Source: Byssothecium circinans (Eukaryota; Ascomycota; Dothideomycetes; Pleosporales; Massarinaceae). Taken from it: a stretch of 64,000 nt of DNA. Both the position numbers and the translations under genes were made by a program. Below, piece by piece: positions 1-11,387 of this stretch. The stretch spans positions 317,439 through 381,438 of the forward strand of contig ML977016.1 in assembly GCA_010015675.1 (NCBI GenBank), in the 5' to 3' direction. The notes below the pieces were generated by a model. The model worked only from the letters and a program-made list of their open reading frames with translations. It did not search any database and was not told the origin of the DNA. Within the stretch, counting starts at the first letter, position 1. Every line of letters begins with the position of its first letter.

Positions 1-1365
1 ATAATCATCTGTCGACGATGTAGTTTCATCTTTCCAAGCAGGCTCCGCGAAAGTATAGTCGAATCCCAGCTGCTTTGAATTCGCGACAAGAGGCAGCAAA
101 AAATGGATACAATGAAACTTTGTTCACTTGCAAGCCAGCGAAGTGTATGATTTGTGGAACGTGCTCCGGTCCTCATCGCACGAGACTAGGAGCTGTTCGC
201 GCTGCTAAAGACAGTTTGTACAAATGATGCAGTTATTTGATATGCCTGTGATAATTGCCACAAATGAACAGCCTTGGGTATTGAAATTGAAAATGAGCCC
301 GGCAAGATGCAGCAATGAAGTAACTTGACAAATTCTGAGAATGGAAGGGTTGCAGTTTGATATCAGAGGAAACCGGCCGTCGTGTACGGCAATCAAAGAG
401 GACAATAATCCAGACTCCCCCAGACTATTTTAAGTCACAAGGTGTATATGCCCTATCGCGGCGCCATGCAGAATACAGAATGCAAGAAAACACAAGTGCA
501 AGTGAGTGCCAGAAGAAAAGATAAGACCGGGATGAACAAACCAAAAGGTTAAGACTAGGAAAATAATGCGAAAACAAATATGCCAATGTATGCAATGCCC
601 ACTTCTATACGTCTATACCTTATTGTGTTGAATGGGAAAAAATATGAAATGTAACAATGCAAAGGGGGACTAGAAACAAAGGAAATTGTGTAGTTACAAC
701 GCCGAAGTGGTGAGGCGTAGTCAGAGGTGGCGAGCAGTGCGGCGCGACCAGGCGGCCACTACTGTACACAAGCGAAAGCGGCTGAGAGAATCGGGCCGAT
801 ACGGAACATCGTGGTATCCGAAAACCTAATTGGTGATATAGTTGTTTCTTCGCCGCAATGGAGACGGACCGACCGTACCGTGCCGTTCCTAGGCATATAT
901 ATAGAAGAATGCCTTGCCGCAGAGAGTTCCCTAGTGGTATGTGGTGCGTGCGGATGCGGAAGGATCAGTTCGTGAGCATCGTCCATCAGCGCTACTCGAC
1001 CATAATCGTATGTGCGATGCGGGGTTCGGAAAAGGATATTCATCCTCATAGACGGTGATGTCTGAACAAAAAAGAGAATCGTAAGACTTGAAGGTGAGGC
1101 TGGGTTGATGTAGATTTTTTTCGTTGGTGGTGATGTAGAACCTATCCGTCTCCTTTCCTCCCATCGCCGCGTGTTTTCGTCCCATACCCTTTTCGCTTGT
1201 CGACACGAAAGTCTGATCTGTGTGAAACTCAGAATGTCGTTCTCATGAGTTCGTGGCTTTTGCGAGGAATTGCAATTCGAGAAAATTTGAGGGAACGAGA
1301 TCCGTAATGTAATGTAGTGCATAATAGCGGATGCATGAGGGAGCAGAAGGAAAGGCACATCCCCC
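1..1365. other. left edge and region downstream of the zinc-finger gene
   Basis: No gene can be supported here. The minus strand of about 1-115 is open in one frame and could be an exon of a gene running off the left edge, but 35 open codons with no recognisable motif are weak. The long minus-strand open frame between 759 and 1460 overlaps the last exon of the zinc-finger gene in a different frame and resembles nothing known. The part below 1365 is presumably the 3' UTR of that gene. Confidence 0.4.
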
Positions 1366-2080
1366 TTACTGGTATTTAGGTAGCCCCAACGGATACGCAC
1401 TTCGTTCCCCAGCTCGCCGTTTGGGAATATCGATATGGTGGAAGTTGCGTAGGTGCTCAACTAGATGGTCGCGCCGAGTGAAGCCCTTATCGCCCACACG
1501 GCTGCAGTCCCTTACTGTGCAGGGAAAATCTGGTGTTCCAACGCCATGGACCGTAGATTGGTGTCTTTGCAGGTCTGCATGTCGGGTGAAATTTGCGGTT
1601 GATGTGCAGTTGGGGAGGTCGCAGCGCCATGTTCTACAGGTGGTTAGTAGGATGGGTAGAGAGGGAATCGTTCGTATTACTTTGAACTTTGTGCACTGAT
1701 ATGAGTTAGACTCTCTTCTTATACAAGTGCGGAGGACAGTTGATTCTTACCTTGACACATCTTGGGTGGGCGCCAGATATGTTGGTTGAGCAGTGCCATA
1801 GCTACTCGGAACTGCGCTTTGCGTCGGATAGTCTGCGATTGTGACATACGGCTGTGGTGGATAGCAGCCATATTGTGCATAATAAGCATTGATTTGTGAC
1901 TGCGTATACTGTGGGACATTGTTGTTGTTGTTGTTGTACGTGTAGCCATACGACTGGTCTGAAGGGTACTGTGAGACGAGAAGTCAGATAATGTGCGAAC
2001 AAAGATGGCGTTCCTGGTAGCCTTATATAAAATACAGCTTAGGAGTGAATCGGGGCATAACTTACGCCGTAGCCGCTCAT
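1366..2080 (-). CDS. small C2H2 zinc-finger protein (3 exons)
   Basis: This is a probable nucleic-acid-binding protein of 166 residues assembled from three exons: 2066-2080, 1751-1968 and 1366-1633. Donors are GTAAGT and GTAAGA. The second intron ends in TACTAAC followed by a CTGTAG acceptor. The N-terminal 77 residues are rich in Tyr, Gln, Asn and Pro, with an Asn run encoded by a GTT/AAC repeat. Residues 82-107 form a finger with C82, C87, H102 and H107. Residues 116-143 form a second with C116, C121, H138 and H143 and the usual F..R..H.L spacing between the pairs. Both use C-x4-C and H-x4-H spacing. A short basic tail follows. The ATG at 2078-2080 sits in a CACC context. The family member and target are unknown. 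The protein is invisible as a single open frame because the fingers lie wholly in the last exon. Confidence 0.8.
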
Positions 2081-4115
2081 GGTGCAACTTAGTGATTGCT
2101 CGTTTGTGAAACCGCCAGACGTCAGGGTACGGGTACGGCCGGGAGGCGTGCAAGTGTGTGGGGTTGGGCAAGGCCAATATGCTTTGGAAAAATGTAAAGG
2201 AGAGTGAGGCCTTGGAGCGTTCGTGCCAGTCGACTACCGTGACGATGGGTAGTAGTATGAATGCGTGGGATATGGTTATGAAATAGTCGAGGATGGAGTC
2301 AGGTGCAGCAGTCCTGGGTATCGTTGTTGCCTTAAGTTTCTCGTACGTAGTAATCTTGATGCAGTTATATATCAGAACAGATTCCATTGGCGAATTCCGT
2401 CACTGCCACCTATGGTCTCAGTCTGAGGAAGGTGGCGCGAACCTACATTGGTCTGTCAATGTCGGGGGTCGATATGGCTGACGAGTCGACGGATGAAGCT
2501 ATTCTGAACCATTCCGACATCTGGATTGCAAAAATTGCAATTTCAATAGGTTGAGCTGTATCCGAGTTTGATGACTCCCGAACCGTGCCGTGACATGTGT
2601 GACCTGAGAGAGGAAGAATGTGCCTTGGCTATATTTTGAAAACCGTCGCACTGATGCTTTTAGGGCTTCAGCTGGGCCAACGGCTCTGATGTGGAAAGCT
2701 TCACTTGCGGCACGGTCGCCAGTTTTATTTGCGAGCGTCCAAGGATGTGCATCATAGTATCATCCAGGAGCGAAGCGGTGGCCGTGCACATTGGACTCGA
2801 GTACCGAGCGGTAAGATAGATTTTCCTGTACCCGTAGCCTGCCCGCAGGCTTATGTTCAGCATGGGTTCGAGCATATGAAAACCGGTGAGTCAGGGTATA
2901 TGGAGGTTCGGTAGCCCTACGAGATGTGCCAAGGGCCACGATCCTTCTTTCATCCCCAGAATCGCCACGTGGAACGGCTCTGATGGAGAAGTGTTGTAGG
3001 AATCGACTAGAGATGTCTACACTGTCAGGCGTCAATGGACCACACCCTCGGGGTGGTCCGGTCGGTGAGGCTATCGTCGGCATGCTTTCTTCCGCTCAAG
3101 GGCAATGTTTTGTGTCATTGCCCGGCAGCCAGTAGCGTGTTGATAAGAGTGCTGTCTGTATTGATGTCAGACCAGTAGCGACAAAGCATCCCGGTCTCAC
3201 GAATAAGGTTATCCATCGTGTGTGCCTTCCAGTGCGTGGGGCATGTCTAACGGGCAAGGCCGTCGTCTGACACTGAAACAAAAGAGCGTCAAAGCATCCC
3301 GTCAGTGGCAATGGAAGACCGAACAGAAGACGGGAGATTGCCCATGTGCCATGGATGCGCAGGAGGGCTTGTTGGCTGCTGTGATTGACGGAGAGTGCGG
3401 TAGTTTGGTCAGCGAACGCCCGGCTCCGCTTGCGAGTTGCGCCTGCTGGCATGGGCTTCGCAAATCTACTCGCTGTTCCAGGGGGATTGTTGGGAGACTG
3501 ACGACATGAGGTACGGGAGAGCATCAAAGAACCTGCGGCTGAGGGGTGAGCTCAAGTGCGATGTTCGGACGGTTGAGCGTTGGGGACGTGACGTGAAGTG
3601 AAGTGAGTGTCAACAGTGCACCTGCAGGATGGCATGCACGTGGGTCCGAGCGCCTTGGGGGCCAGGGAAGGTGGCTCGGCTGGGTAGGGCTGTAGCTGAC
3701 TAGCTGTCCAATCATACCTTGGAATGGGAATATACAAGGTCACGAGTAAGCAAACGCCCGACAGCACAGGTAGCTGAGGAAGGACACATGCTCCGAGTTC
3801 CAAATTACTCTTACGACTCTTTCGAGAGCAGGTCGGGCACAGACAAGCTGCCTGCTGAAGCACCAACCTTATGGGGAATACGCCTTTTGGAGCCTCAACC
3901 GTCATCAATGCACGTCTCACCGCAACTCTCGCCCTGTGGTCATGGCTCGGTCGCCTATGCAAGTAGCTGCTGTGCCTGAATAGCTCGAGTCATGCAGATA
4001 CTCGTCGAGTGTACAGCATTGCCTGGCGGCAGTCATTCATCAACTACCTAATAATTCATACAAAGTAGCACAACCATCGCTCGCAACGAGTGTCAGTAGG
4101 GACGTAGAAGAACGT
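2081..4115. other. intergenic, 2.0 kb
   Basis: The region between the start of the zinc-finger gene and the 3' end of NOT3 has several open frames of 60-145 codons on both strands. None shows a recognisable domain, and plausible splice sites do not join them into anything convincing. I see no RNA gene or repeat. It presumably holds the zinc-finger gene promoter. Confidence 0.4.
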
Positions 4116-6184
4116 TTATAGTTCATCTTCCAAAAACTTGTAGGCAAAGCGGAAGTCGGCTTTCCTTCGATTCATCCTGTTGTTGATCAGCACAGGTTCA
4201 CACAGCAGTATGGTACGACGAGCATGACCGCCATATATGGCAGTGCAGTCGGGTCTGATGTACCATGTGGTGAAGGCAACCAGCCACTTACCACGTGCTT
4301 TCATAATCGAAAAACCGGTAGGTTCCTTGCTCATAGTCCTCGGTTATGGCTTTGGGCTCCTCATGGCGTTGAAACCAGGTCTGGTACTGCTTATGAAACC
4401 GCCAACTCTGCGACTTGAGCGCCTTCGCCGCGAGATACTGTTGGTATGTGCCCTGTCGATAGTAGAATGCATAGAATAGAGCGTCCGTCTCGATACGTGA
4501 GTACAGGCGTGGGTCGTCGAATATCGCCAGCGGCTCCTGCGGGTAATGGGAAGGTGTGTACGGGTACGCATTTTGAGGGCGATAGTGACGGGGTGCCTCT
4601 GTGTCCGCAGAATCAGGCGCTGAATTCATAGAAACGCTGAGCAACCGCTCATCCGGAGGCTTCGACGAGGACGCAGCGATGTCGTTCTTAGTAGCCTCGA
4701 ACGAGTCTAGCAGATCTTGCAGGTTAGAGGGAAGGTGGTACACAGACTCCTCATCTTCCTCATCTATATGAGATTCACCATTTGTCAAGGGAGGGGTCGC
4801 AGGCTGTGCCTCTTCGTCTTCCACACGCTCGGATCCGGATGTCTTTCTAGAACGAGCCGTATCGTCAGATGACGCGCCGCTTGAGACAGGTTCCTTCTCG
4901 GGCGCAGATGCTGGAGCAGCGGAAGTTGTAGCCGGAGATTTTGACGGCTGGACTTGCTGTGCAGTATCTTGTGATACCGGCTGAGAGTGTGAAGGCGCGG
5001 GAGAGGCCGTGGCGCTCGTCCGTGCGCCTGTAGGAGCTAGGCCTGCCTGCGTCGTACTCGTCGTACTTGAACCCGGTGGTGGAGGTAGCGGTGCAATGCC
5101 GACTCCATTCTTGTCGCTTGCAGCTGCAGCCGCAGCGGCCGAGGCATACTTTAGCGGTTCTCCTGGTGTGCGGGTCGGTATCGGTGCAGGCTTCATGGAA
5201 CTCGCCGCGGAGCTGGAGGCACCAGGCAGCGGCGTATGCAATGTAGCCAAGGCCGGCAGCGGTGATTTGAGCTGCGTGGATGGTCTTCGTGCGCCTGCTT
5301 GTGAGACTTCGGCCGATTTTGTCCGCGCTCCAAGACTGGCTGTTCGGCTCTCGGGTTCGGGGGTGTCGTCCTGTATTGACTGCGTGTCCTGCGATGAGAC
5401 GTGGTCCACGTCTGCCGCCATCCCAAACATGGCCTCTTCCGCCTCAAGATTTAGATCGTCATATAACGTATCGTCCTCCATGAAGTCGGGATCTCCATTG
5501 TTCTCCACGTAGTATCGGATACCCTCTTCAATTTCCTTGACCTGCTCCGTCTCCACATTGCTGTTTTGCAGGGCCCGTTGCAGTAGCTCTATCTTGTCAA
5601 TGTGCTCTTTATGTCGCTCAACCACCTGCTCCAGTTCCGATATTCGGTCCGCCTTGCCAGCGTCCTTCTTGCCTTTCCGCATGCCAGCCTGCAGCATCTC
5701 CACTTCGGCTTCCTTTTGTTCGACTTGGCGCTCCAGTTCTTCGTTCATGTTCTGCAGGAACTCTACCGTTTCCGCCCTCTCTTTGTCTTTGGGGTCGAGC
5801 TTCGATTGCAGCTGCAAGCCTTCTTTTGAGAATGCCTTGGTCTTCATCTCCTTCTCGACGGCCTTGAACATCTCCATCCGCTGCGAGCAGTCAGCATCCA
5901 ATCAATCAAGGCGTCAAAGCTCTCCATACAGATTCTATGAGTTTGCGGTTGTCCAGCAGCGGCTTCTTGTCCTTGATCTCGCCCATGGTGGCCCATGTCT
6001 TGATCTGGTCTCGCGATCGCTGTAGCTTCTTAATCTCCTTCTTCAGCGAGTCCTCCAACTTCTCCTTCTGTGCCTGATTCGTCGTTTGATGTATCTTCTC
6101 ATAGAGCCCATCGAAGAGGGCAACGCCCTCGTTGACCTTCTTGAAGCATTTGTCGATCTCTTGTTGGAGCTTTCGCTGTGCCAT
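4116..6184 (-). CDS. NOT3: CCR4-NOT complex subunit 3 (NOT3/NOT5 family)
   Basis: This is a scaffold subunit of the CCR4-NOT deadenylase complex, acting in mRNA decay and transcription. The model has exons 5930-6184, 4292-5880 and 4116-4176 and gives 634 residues. The N-terminus (about 1-230) is the helical coiled-coil Not3 domain, beginning [12 protein letters not shown] and containing the [11 protein letters not shown] and KTKAFSKEG signatures. The middle is Ser/Pro/Ala-rich and low in complexity. The C-terminal NOT box (about 545-634) includes [11 protein letters not shown], a Trp-rich stretch and a [12 protein letters not shown] motif. The last intron splits the Trp codon of that motif, so exon 3 supplies only the final 20 residues (MNRRKADF...). 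The first intron (5881-5929, donor GTATGG) joins LIES to RMEMFK. The start is the family-typical [12 protein letters not shown]. It is divergent from DTD1 with a 468 bp shared promoter region. Confidence 0.95.
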
Positions 6185-6652
6185 GGCGTCGGCGGAGCCT
6201 CGTGCGCGAGGTGCGTCAGTGGACCGTATGCTGGGGATGAATTAGTCGTGAATAGCGATAATGGCTCGTGGCAAGCGAGCGCGCAATGGGTTGGTTCGGT
6301 GGAAGTGCAGCGTGGAGCTGTTTGTCGCGGTCTGAGTACGGAGATGCAGCACGAAGTGCTCTGGGAGCAGGCACGCTAGACGCTTGTTGGCCTAGCCGCA
6401 GATCGGACTTGGCAGCCATCGCCCCGCGTCACGTCTCACCGAATGTTGCGACGCGTCTCTGTCATCGTGTGTCGCACAATTTATTAAGTACCTGAAGTGG
6501 GATGCAACAATGACGGAGTGCATGTAGCGGTGCGGTCCGACACGATACGATAGCAGTTCTGCCGGCTTGTGTGCCTTCTTTCACTACGTCTTCAGGGTGC
6601 TCCTCGCTGCCGGTACGCCAGTTGGCTTTCTCAACACCAATACCCCGCCATT
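6185..6652. promoter_or_regulatory. divergent promoter region NOT3 / DTD1
   Basis: These 468 bp separate the start codons of two divergent housekeeping genes, so both promoters must lie here. I can assign no TATA box or factor site with confidence. Confidence 0.45.
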
Positions 6653-7522
6653 ATGAGGAGTAAGCACCATCAATCAATCCATCAATGCCTACATACATGC
6701 ATCAAGCCATCTAACGTCACATAGCTGTGCTGCAGAGAGTAAAGTCCGCTTCCGTCACCGTCGACGGCCAGCTGATCTCCTCAATCGGCAAAGGCCTCCT
6801 TGTGCTCGCCGCCATCTCCAAAGACGACACCGAAAAGGACGTCGAGACGATGGCAGGCAAGATACTGAAAGCAAAACTTTGGGACGATCCGGACAAGGAG
6901 CCGGCAGGCAAGGTGGGTAGCCACACATGGTCCTGGGTCAACAGCGACTGACTTGCGCAGTGGAAAAAGGCAGTTGCAGATATCGAAGGAGAAGTGCTTT
7001 GTGGTATGGGAGTCCCATGATTGTGGAAACGGTACATGTCTAATGATAAGCAGTCTCCCAGTTCACGCTACTCGCTTCTATGAAGAAAGGCAACAAGCCT
7101 GACTTTCACCTCTCTGCAAACGGCGACAATGCCAGGCTCCTCTATCAGGCCTTCTTCAAGAAAGTGCAGAGCCTCTACATAGCGGACAAAGTCAAGGACG
7201 GCCTTTTTGCCGCCATGATGGACGTTGCACTTGTCAATGACGGGCCGGTAGGTTTAGACTACAGCTGTCTTGACAATGAGGTACTACCTCGGCAGCCTTT
7301 GACAATAATCCGTGTTTGATGTGAATCTATACTAACGGTACAAAGGTCACCATCCAGATCGATACAAGTCCCCCCAAAATGGCAGACCCTACCAGCCTCG
7401 GTCCTGGTTTCGACACTCCGAGCAGTAGCACGGAGTCCCCGTCGATAGATATCAATGATCTGGTCAACAACATGACTCGGTACACAAAGGAGTTTCAGAT
7501 ACCAGTTGAACTGCTTGAATGA
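6653..7522 (+). CDS. DTD1: D-aminoacyl-tRNA deacylase (D-Tyr-tRNA deacylase)
   Basis: The enzyme hydrolyses D-aminoacyl-tRNA and prevents D-amino acids entering proteins; it is cytosolic. There are five exons: 6653-6659, 6725-6912, 6961-7003, 7054-7247 and 7346-7522, giving 202 residues. Exon 1 holds only seven bases (ATGAGGA), and joined to exon 2 it gives MRTVLQRVKSASVTV, the standard start of the family. The signature SQFTLLA (joined across intron 3) and the NDGPVTI motif with the Gly-Pro pair that reads chirality (joined across intron 4) are both present. The C-terminus is longer than in bacterial enzymes (about 145 residues) by a Ser/Pro-rich stretch of some 50 residues that is variable in fungi. 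The tiny first exon means an automatic caller could easily misplace the start. Confidence 0.95.
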
Positions 7523-7715
7523 ACAGCTTTCCTATCAACACCCTGAACAACACTTACAGCCCGCCGACTAACGACCAAAAAAACCCTGGAGGTGTGAATG
7601 AGGCTGACGATACCAATACCCTGCCTATGGCCTATATGACACCCTCTTGCAGCGTCACACGATCCTTAAGATACATGAAATTCACGCTCTTGATCCGATT
7701 CCCCTCCCTAAAATT
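7523..7715. other. short gap after DTD1
   Basis: This is the probable 3' UTR of DTD1. A forward open frame runs through it and the adjacent pseudogene but is antisense to recognisable hydrolase sequence. Confidence 0.4.
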
Positions 7716-8633
7716 TCAATGCCTTTTCCCCGTCCACTCCGGATTCTCATCAACGGCCAGCCTCAGGAATCGATTCCGCAGCAAAGTTATCCGAAACGCC
7801 CTCTCACATCTACTCCAGCAAACGGACCAGTCATATGCTCGCCTCGCCGCCCAGCATCGGTGTGTGTAATTTCTCCTTTTCTAATGCGTTTGTGGAGTAC
7901 GCTTTGCCCTGCCATGCCGCAGCAAAGTATTCGAGCCAACCGCAAGAATCCGGGCTTCAAGATCTCATTTGTGTACCGCGTCAAGTGCTCGATGGAAACG
8001 GACGAGGTCCCTGAGCAAGACGCGTGGAAGCAATACCAACCCGGTGTTTCCCTTTCCGTACCCCTGATAAAAGATTCCGCGGCATCAGGGACAGCAAAAA
8101 AAGCCAACCCCAATTCGGGTACATATGCCCACTCGTTCCTTCAGTGGTATAACCAAATTCGGGCAGTGAATACTATGCGACAAGCAATCGGTTGACGAGA
8201 TCGGCATGTTCGATAGCGAGCGAGGAAGTGAGACCGACGCTTTTGTCGTGCGCGAAGACATTGACGCGCGTGATATTGAGGTAGTCGAGATCGGCTTTGA
8301 GATCGGCGTCTGCAGCTGGGGAGGTTTATTTGTTCGAAAGTGGAATGGAGGGGTCGCCTGTCCCGCGCATGTCGGGCGCAATGACAAGTAGTTTTGGGCG
8401 AGGATTGGTCCAATGGTATGCCAGGTTAGAGAGTGTTGGGAGAACCCGTAAGCGGGGATTTTGGAGAGTGAAGTCAGTTGTTTGAAAAGAAACTCTGAAG
8501 GCTGGAATGATAAAGGTGATACTTACGGATTGGCGGACAGGTATCGTGGTATCAGAAGCGGATGGGGGTACCGGGAGTTTGAATTCGCTCGTGGGCCCAA
8601 TCGTCGAAGTTCGAGAGCTGACCAACTCATATA
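7716..8633 (-). pseudogene. degenerate alpha/beta hydrolase (epoxide-hydrolase-like)
   Basis: On the minus strand, fragments of one alpha/beta hydrolase lie in the right order but in different frames. Near 8570-8625 is FDDWAHERIQTPGTPIR, typical of the N-terminus. Around 8340-8430 is LLVIAPDMRGTGDPS, the strand after the oxyanion loop. Around 8170-8310 is DYLNITRVNVFAHDK followed by SVGLTSSLAIEHADL, the nucleophile elbow with its Asp; the usual HDKGVG is HDKSVG here. A TAG follows at the point where YSLPEFGY continues in frame. Further on, FFAVPDAAESFIRG, LEYFAAAWQGKAYST and DENPEW (cap region and C-terminus) each need another frame change. The segment carrying the HG(Y/F)P motif is lost. Known relatives act on epoxides or haloalkanes; this copy cannot make a full enzyme. 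The exact limits are approximate. Confidence 0.8.
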
Positions 8634-9143
8634 TGAATAAACAGTGCTAGGAGCACTGTCCAGTATATACGAAGGTTGGTTCTCATGTTGTACAGTTTTT
8701 TTCGGACGAGCGTCAAGCCTCTATAGATTCATGTGCCTTTCTTGCGATAGGAGGGACCTGTTGATGGTGATATTATCCGAGTCTTGGTGTCGCTCAAGTA
8801 TTGCTGCTTTTCTGGGTGTATAAGCCAACCTGTTTCGTCCTGCTCTATCTAGAACAATCACTTAGGCTAAGAAATTGATTAAATGGTCCTTGATCGGACG
8901 TGACTACGATACTGAGTAGTAGACAAAAACGACGTTAATACCCAACTGACCTTACAAACAAATGCTTATATCCAATGTACACAATCAAACCCGAACATAT
9001 TTAAACAACTTACTCGCTTGGAAAAACACGGATCAGTACAGATGTATCAAGACCTGGTAGACTTCTCTAAAACAGTTTAGCGCCAAGCTTAATGGGCAGC
9101 GTCTTTGACAGCAACGACGTCTCCTCAACACCAACATCATCTC
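8634..9143. other. intergenic, AT-rich
   Basis: About 0.5 kb upstream of the DUF1365 gene holds no open frame of note, no repeat and no RNA gene that I can see. It is somewhat more AT-rich than its neighbours. Confidence 0.4.
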
Positions 9144-11387
9144 ATGGGGACAGAGACGAGCAGCCGAGGAGGCTTGCTCAGAAGCCTTTGTTTCGCATTT
9201 CTCTCTATTATTCCTTGCGCTCTTATCTCTGGATCGTTAACATGGCCATTTCTATTGTTGTGGGTGGTGGGTGGTGGCGTGAGACTGCAATGTGGCGATC
9301 AAGGTGTTGCGCAAGATTGCGTGTTTTTCGGACTCATTAATGTTTGGTTATTGCGAGATGGATTACGAGAAGTAGTTGAGAAGAGCTGGAATGTATTTGA
9401 GGAGGGGTTGATGAAGGAGAGAGGGTTGCTGACGACTGTGCTTATCGGCATATTGCCACTAACTGGATTCGGGATCTTCCTTTCTCGGCGAAGCAGAACC
9501 ATCCCACTCACTTTGCCTCAAGAAACACTCTCCGAAGGATCTCGCCAATGGACTCTGGAACATCCAAAACTTCTTATTTTCCCTTGCAAAACGACGCATG
9601 CTCGGATCTTTCCCAAGCAGCATGCATTCGGTTATAGCTATCTTCTTTGCGGGTTTCCCATCGTTCCAGCCGGTACCACAGCCGACGGAAAAGACTTCGG
9701 GGATGGGAAAGACAGGGTTTTGGGGAGCTCGTGGCTATGCGTTCGAGCGGAAGACTACTTGGAGCGCGGAAACGGTGACCTTGGATTTTACGGGAAGCTG
9801 AAGGCCTTCCTTGAAGCCCACGTACGTTTATACAATCGCTCATGGAGAACATGTAGTTTTTGACTGACCGAATTAGAATGTTGAAGATTCAAAATGGTCG
9901 TATGCTTACCTCGTCACTGCACCTCGCTTCTTTGGTTATTCTTTCAACCCCGTTTCCTTCTGGTACATCTACGACCGTAACCACGACCTCAAGAAGATGA
10001 TTCTCGAGGTTAACAATACATTTGGAGAAAGACGCATGTACCTATTAGATGGCTCTAGCCCACCAAATCTACGACAGACATCCGACTCGGAGCATTCGAC
10101 GAACTCCCAAGCGACAAAGACTAGGTTCACCGATATCTGGATGAAGGATTTCCACGTATCGCCGTTTAACTCTCGCAAAGGATCGTATGCATTGAAAGCT
10201 CTCAACCCCTTCCCGTACGCCAGTTTCTCGGATCCTAAGATTGATATTACCATCACCTTGAAATCATCCAAGGACCATGCGAAGATTGTCGCGCGAGTTT
10301 TTAGAACCGGAAAGTCCATATCTCCGGACTCCATGAATATTGTAGAGACTTTACGATTCATTTGCAGTTGGTGGTGGGTTGGCTTTGTTACATCTCCGCG
10401 TATTATCAGGGAGGCCTTTAAGCTGTACACCCGACGAAGCTTGCATGTTTGGTTCAAGCCTGAGGTCATGGCATCCAGTATCAGTCGCACACCGATACCG
10501 ATCGAAGAGTGAGTAGAGCTCATGATACTCTCGCAACCACACTGACAATTCACAGAACTCTTCAGACCATTTTCTACGATTATCTGGACCACCTCGTACA
10601 GAAGTCGTCCGAAGCGTTCGAAATCGATTATCATACCGCTATTCCCAACATACCCAAACAGAAGATAGCGAAAAGAGAATCGATGGGTGAAAGGAATCTC
10701 AAGAAATTAGAGCTACGGGTCACGACATCAGCCTTTTACTCGCGATTCGTGCACTACGCACACACCTCAGAAGCTCTCGATCGAGAATGTCACTTCACTG
10801 ACGAGAAAAATCGAACGCTTTGGATATCGCATCCAGAACTCCTTCCACGAGTTTTTCCAAATTCTAGGACGAAATTACAAGATGAGAATAAGCCCCATAC
10901 GAAGAGGAACTTCCTGGACGAGCTTCGCTGGACACTGCTGAGGAAGCTAAGATGTCCGTCTCCTGAACCTGCATACACAGTCACGCCGGGATCGACCGAA
11001 TTCGATGTCAACGACATTCGGACGCTTCCTTATTCGGACCTTGACTGCTTTGTACGAGGACCTAGACGGCAACATGCCAAAGTCTATAGACGGACTGTTA
11101 CCAAGATTTTTCTCGCTCAGCGATTCGCTTTTGGCAACCCGCAGTTCGTCACCGTTTTCGATCTTGGCCTACGATTTTTATCTTGCTGGCTTGCCTCGAA
11201 GGAGTTAATATCTCTGGCACAGACTACGGGGCATCGCGCCAGCCGGCTCGGGTGGATATCGAGTTTCGAGTCCGCCTCTACCTTGGAGCCGTTGAGAGCT
11301 GATGGAATAGAATGGTGGTGGATATCAAGTTTAGCGATGTTTGTGTGCGGTTGTCACTTCTATGGATTCGCGAAAGGATACAGATAA
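9144..11387 (+). CDS. DUF1365 family membrane protein
   Basis: Three exons (9144-9821, 9877-10508, 10556-11387) encode 713 residues. The DUF1365 family is of unknown biochemical function; in bacteria its genes often sit near cyclopropane-fatty-acid synthase and related genes. The core signature APRFFGYSFNPVSFWYIYD lies just after the first intron, and HARIFPKQHAFGYSYLL precedes it, as in the family. The N-terminus has a hydrophobic stretch (about residues 13-33) and a second one near 90-105, so membrane attachment is likely. A further hydrophobic segment lies near the C-terminus. The open frame could be extended upstream only through a TTG; the first ATG in frame is at 9144. The fungal protein is much longer than the bacterial ones (about 250 residues). 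The last 60 residues are unremarkable, and an extra intron there cannot be excluded. Confidence 0.75.

Noticed and set aside
1..115. possible exon running off the left edge on the minus strand
   Set aside because: About 35 open codons with a weak acceptor are not enough to support a gene.
759..1460. 233-codon minus-strand open frame
   Set aside because: It overlaps the zinc-finger terminal exon in another frame, and its composition and content match nothing known.
2760..3527. two adjacent minus-strand open frames of 107 and 143 codons
   Set aside because: No domain, no splice link and Arg/Pro/Ser-rich random-looking composition.
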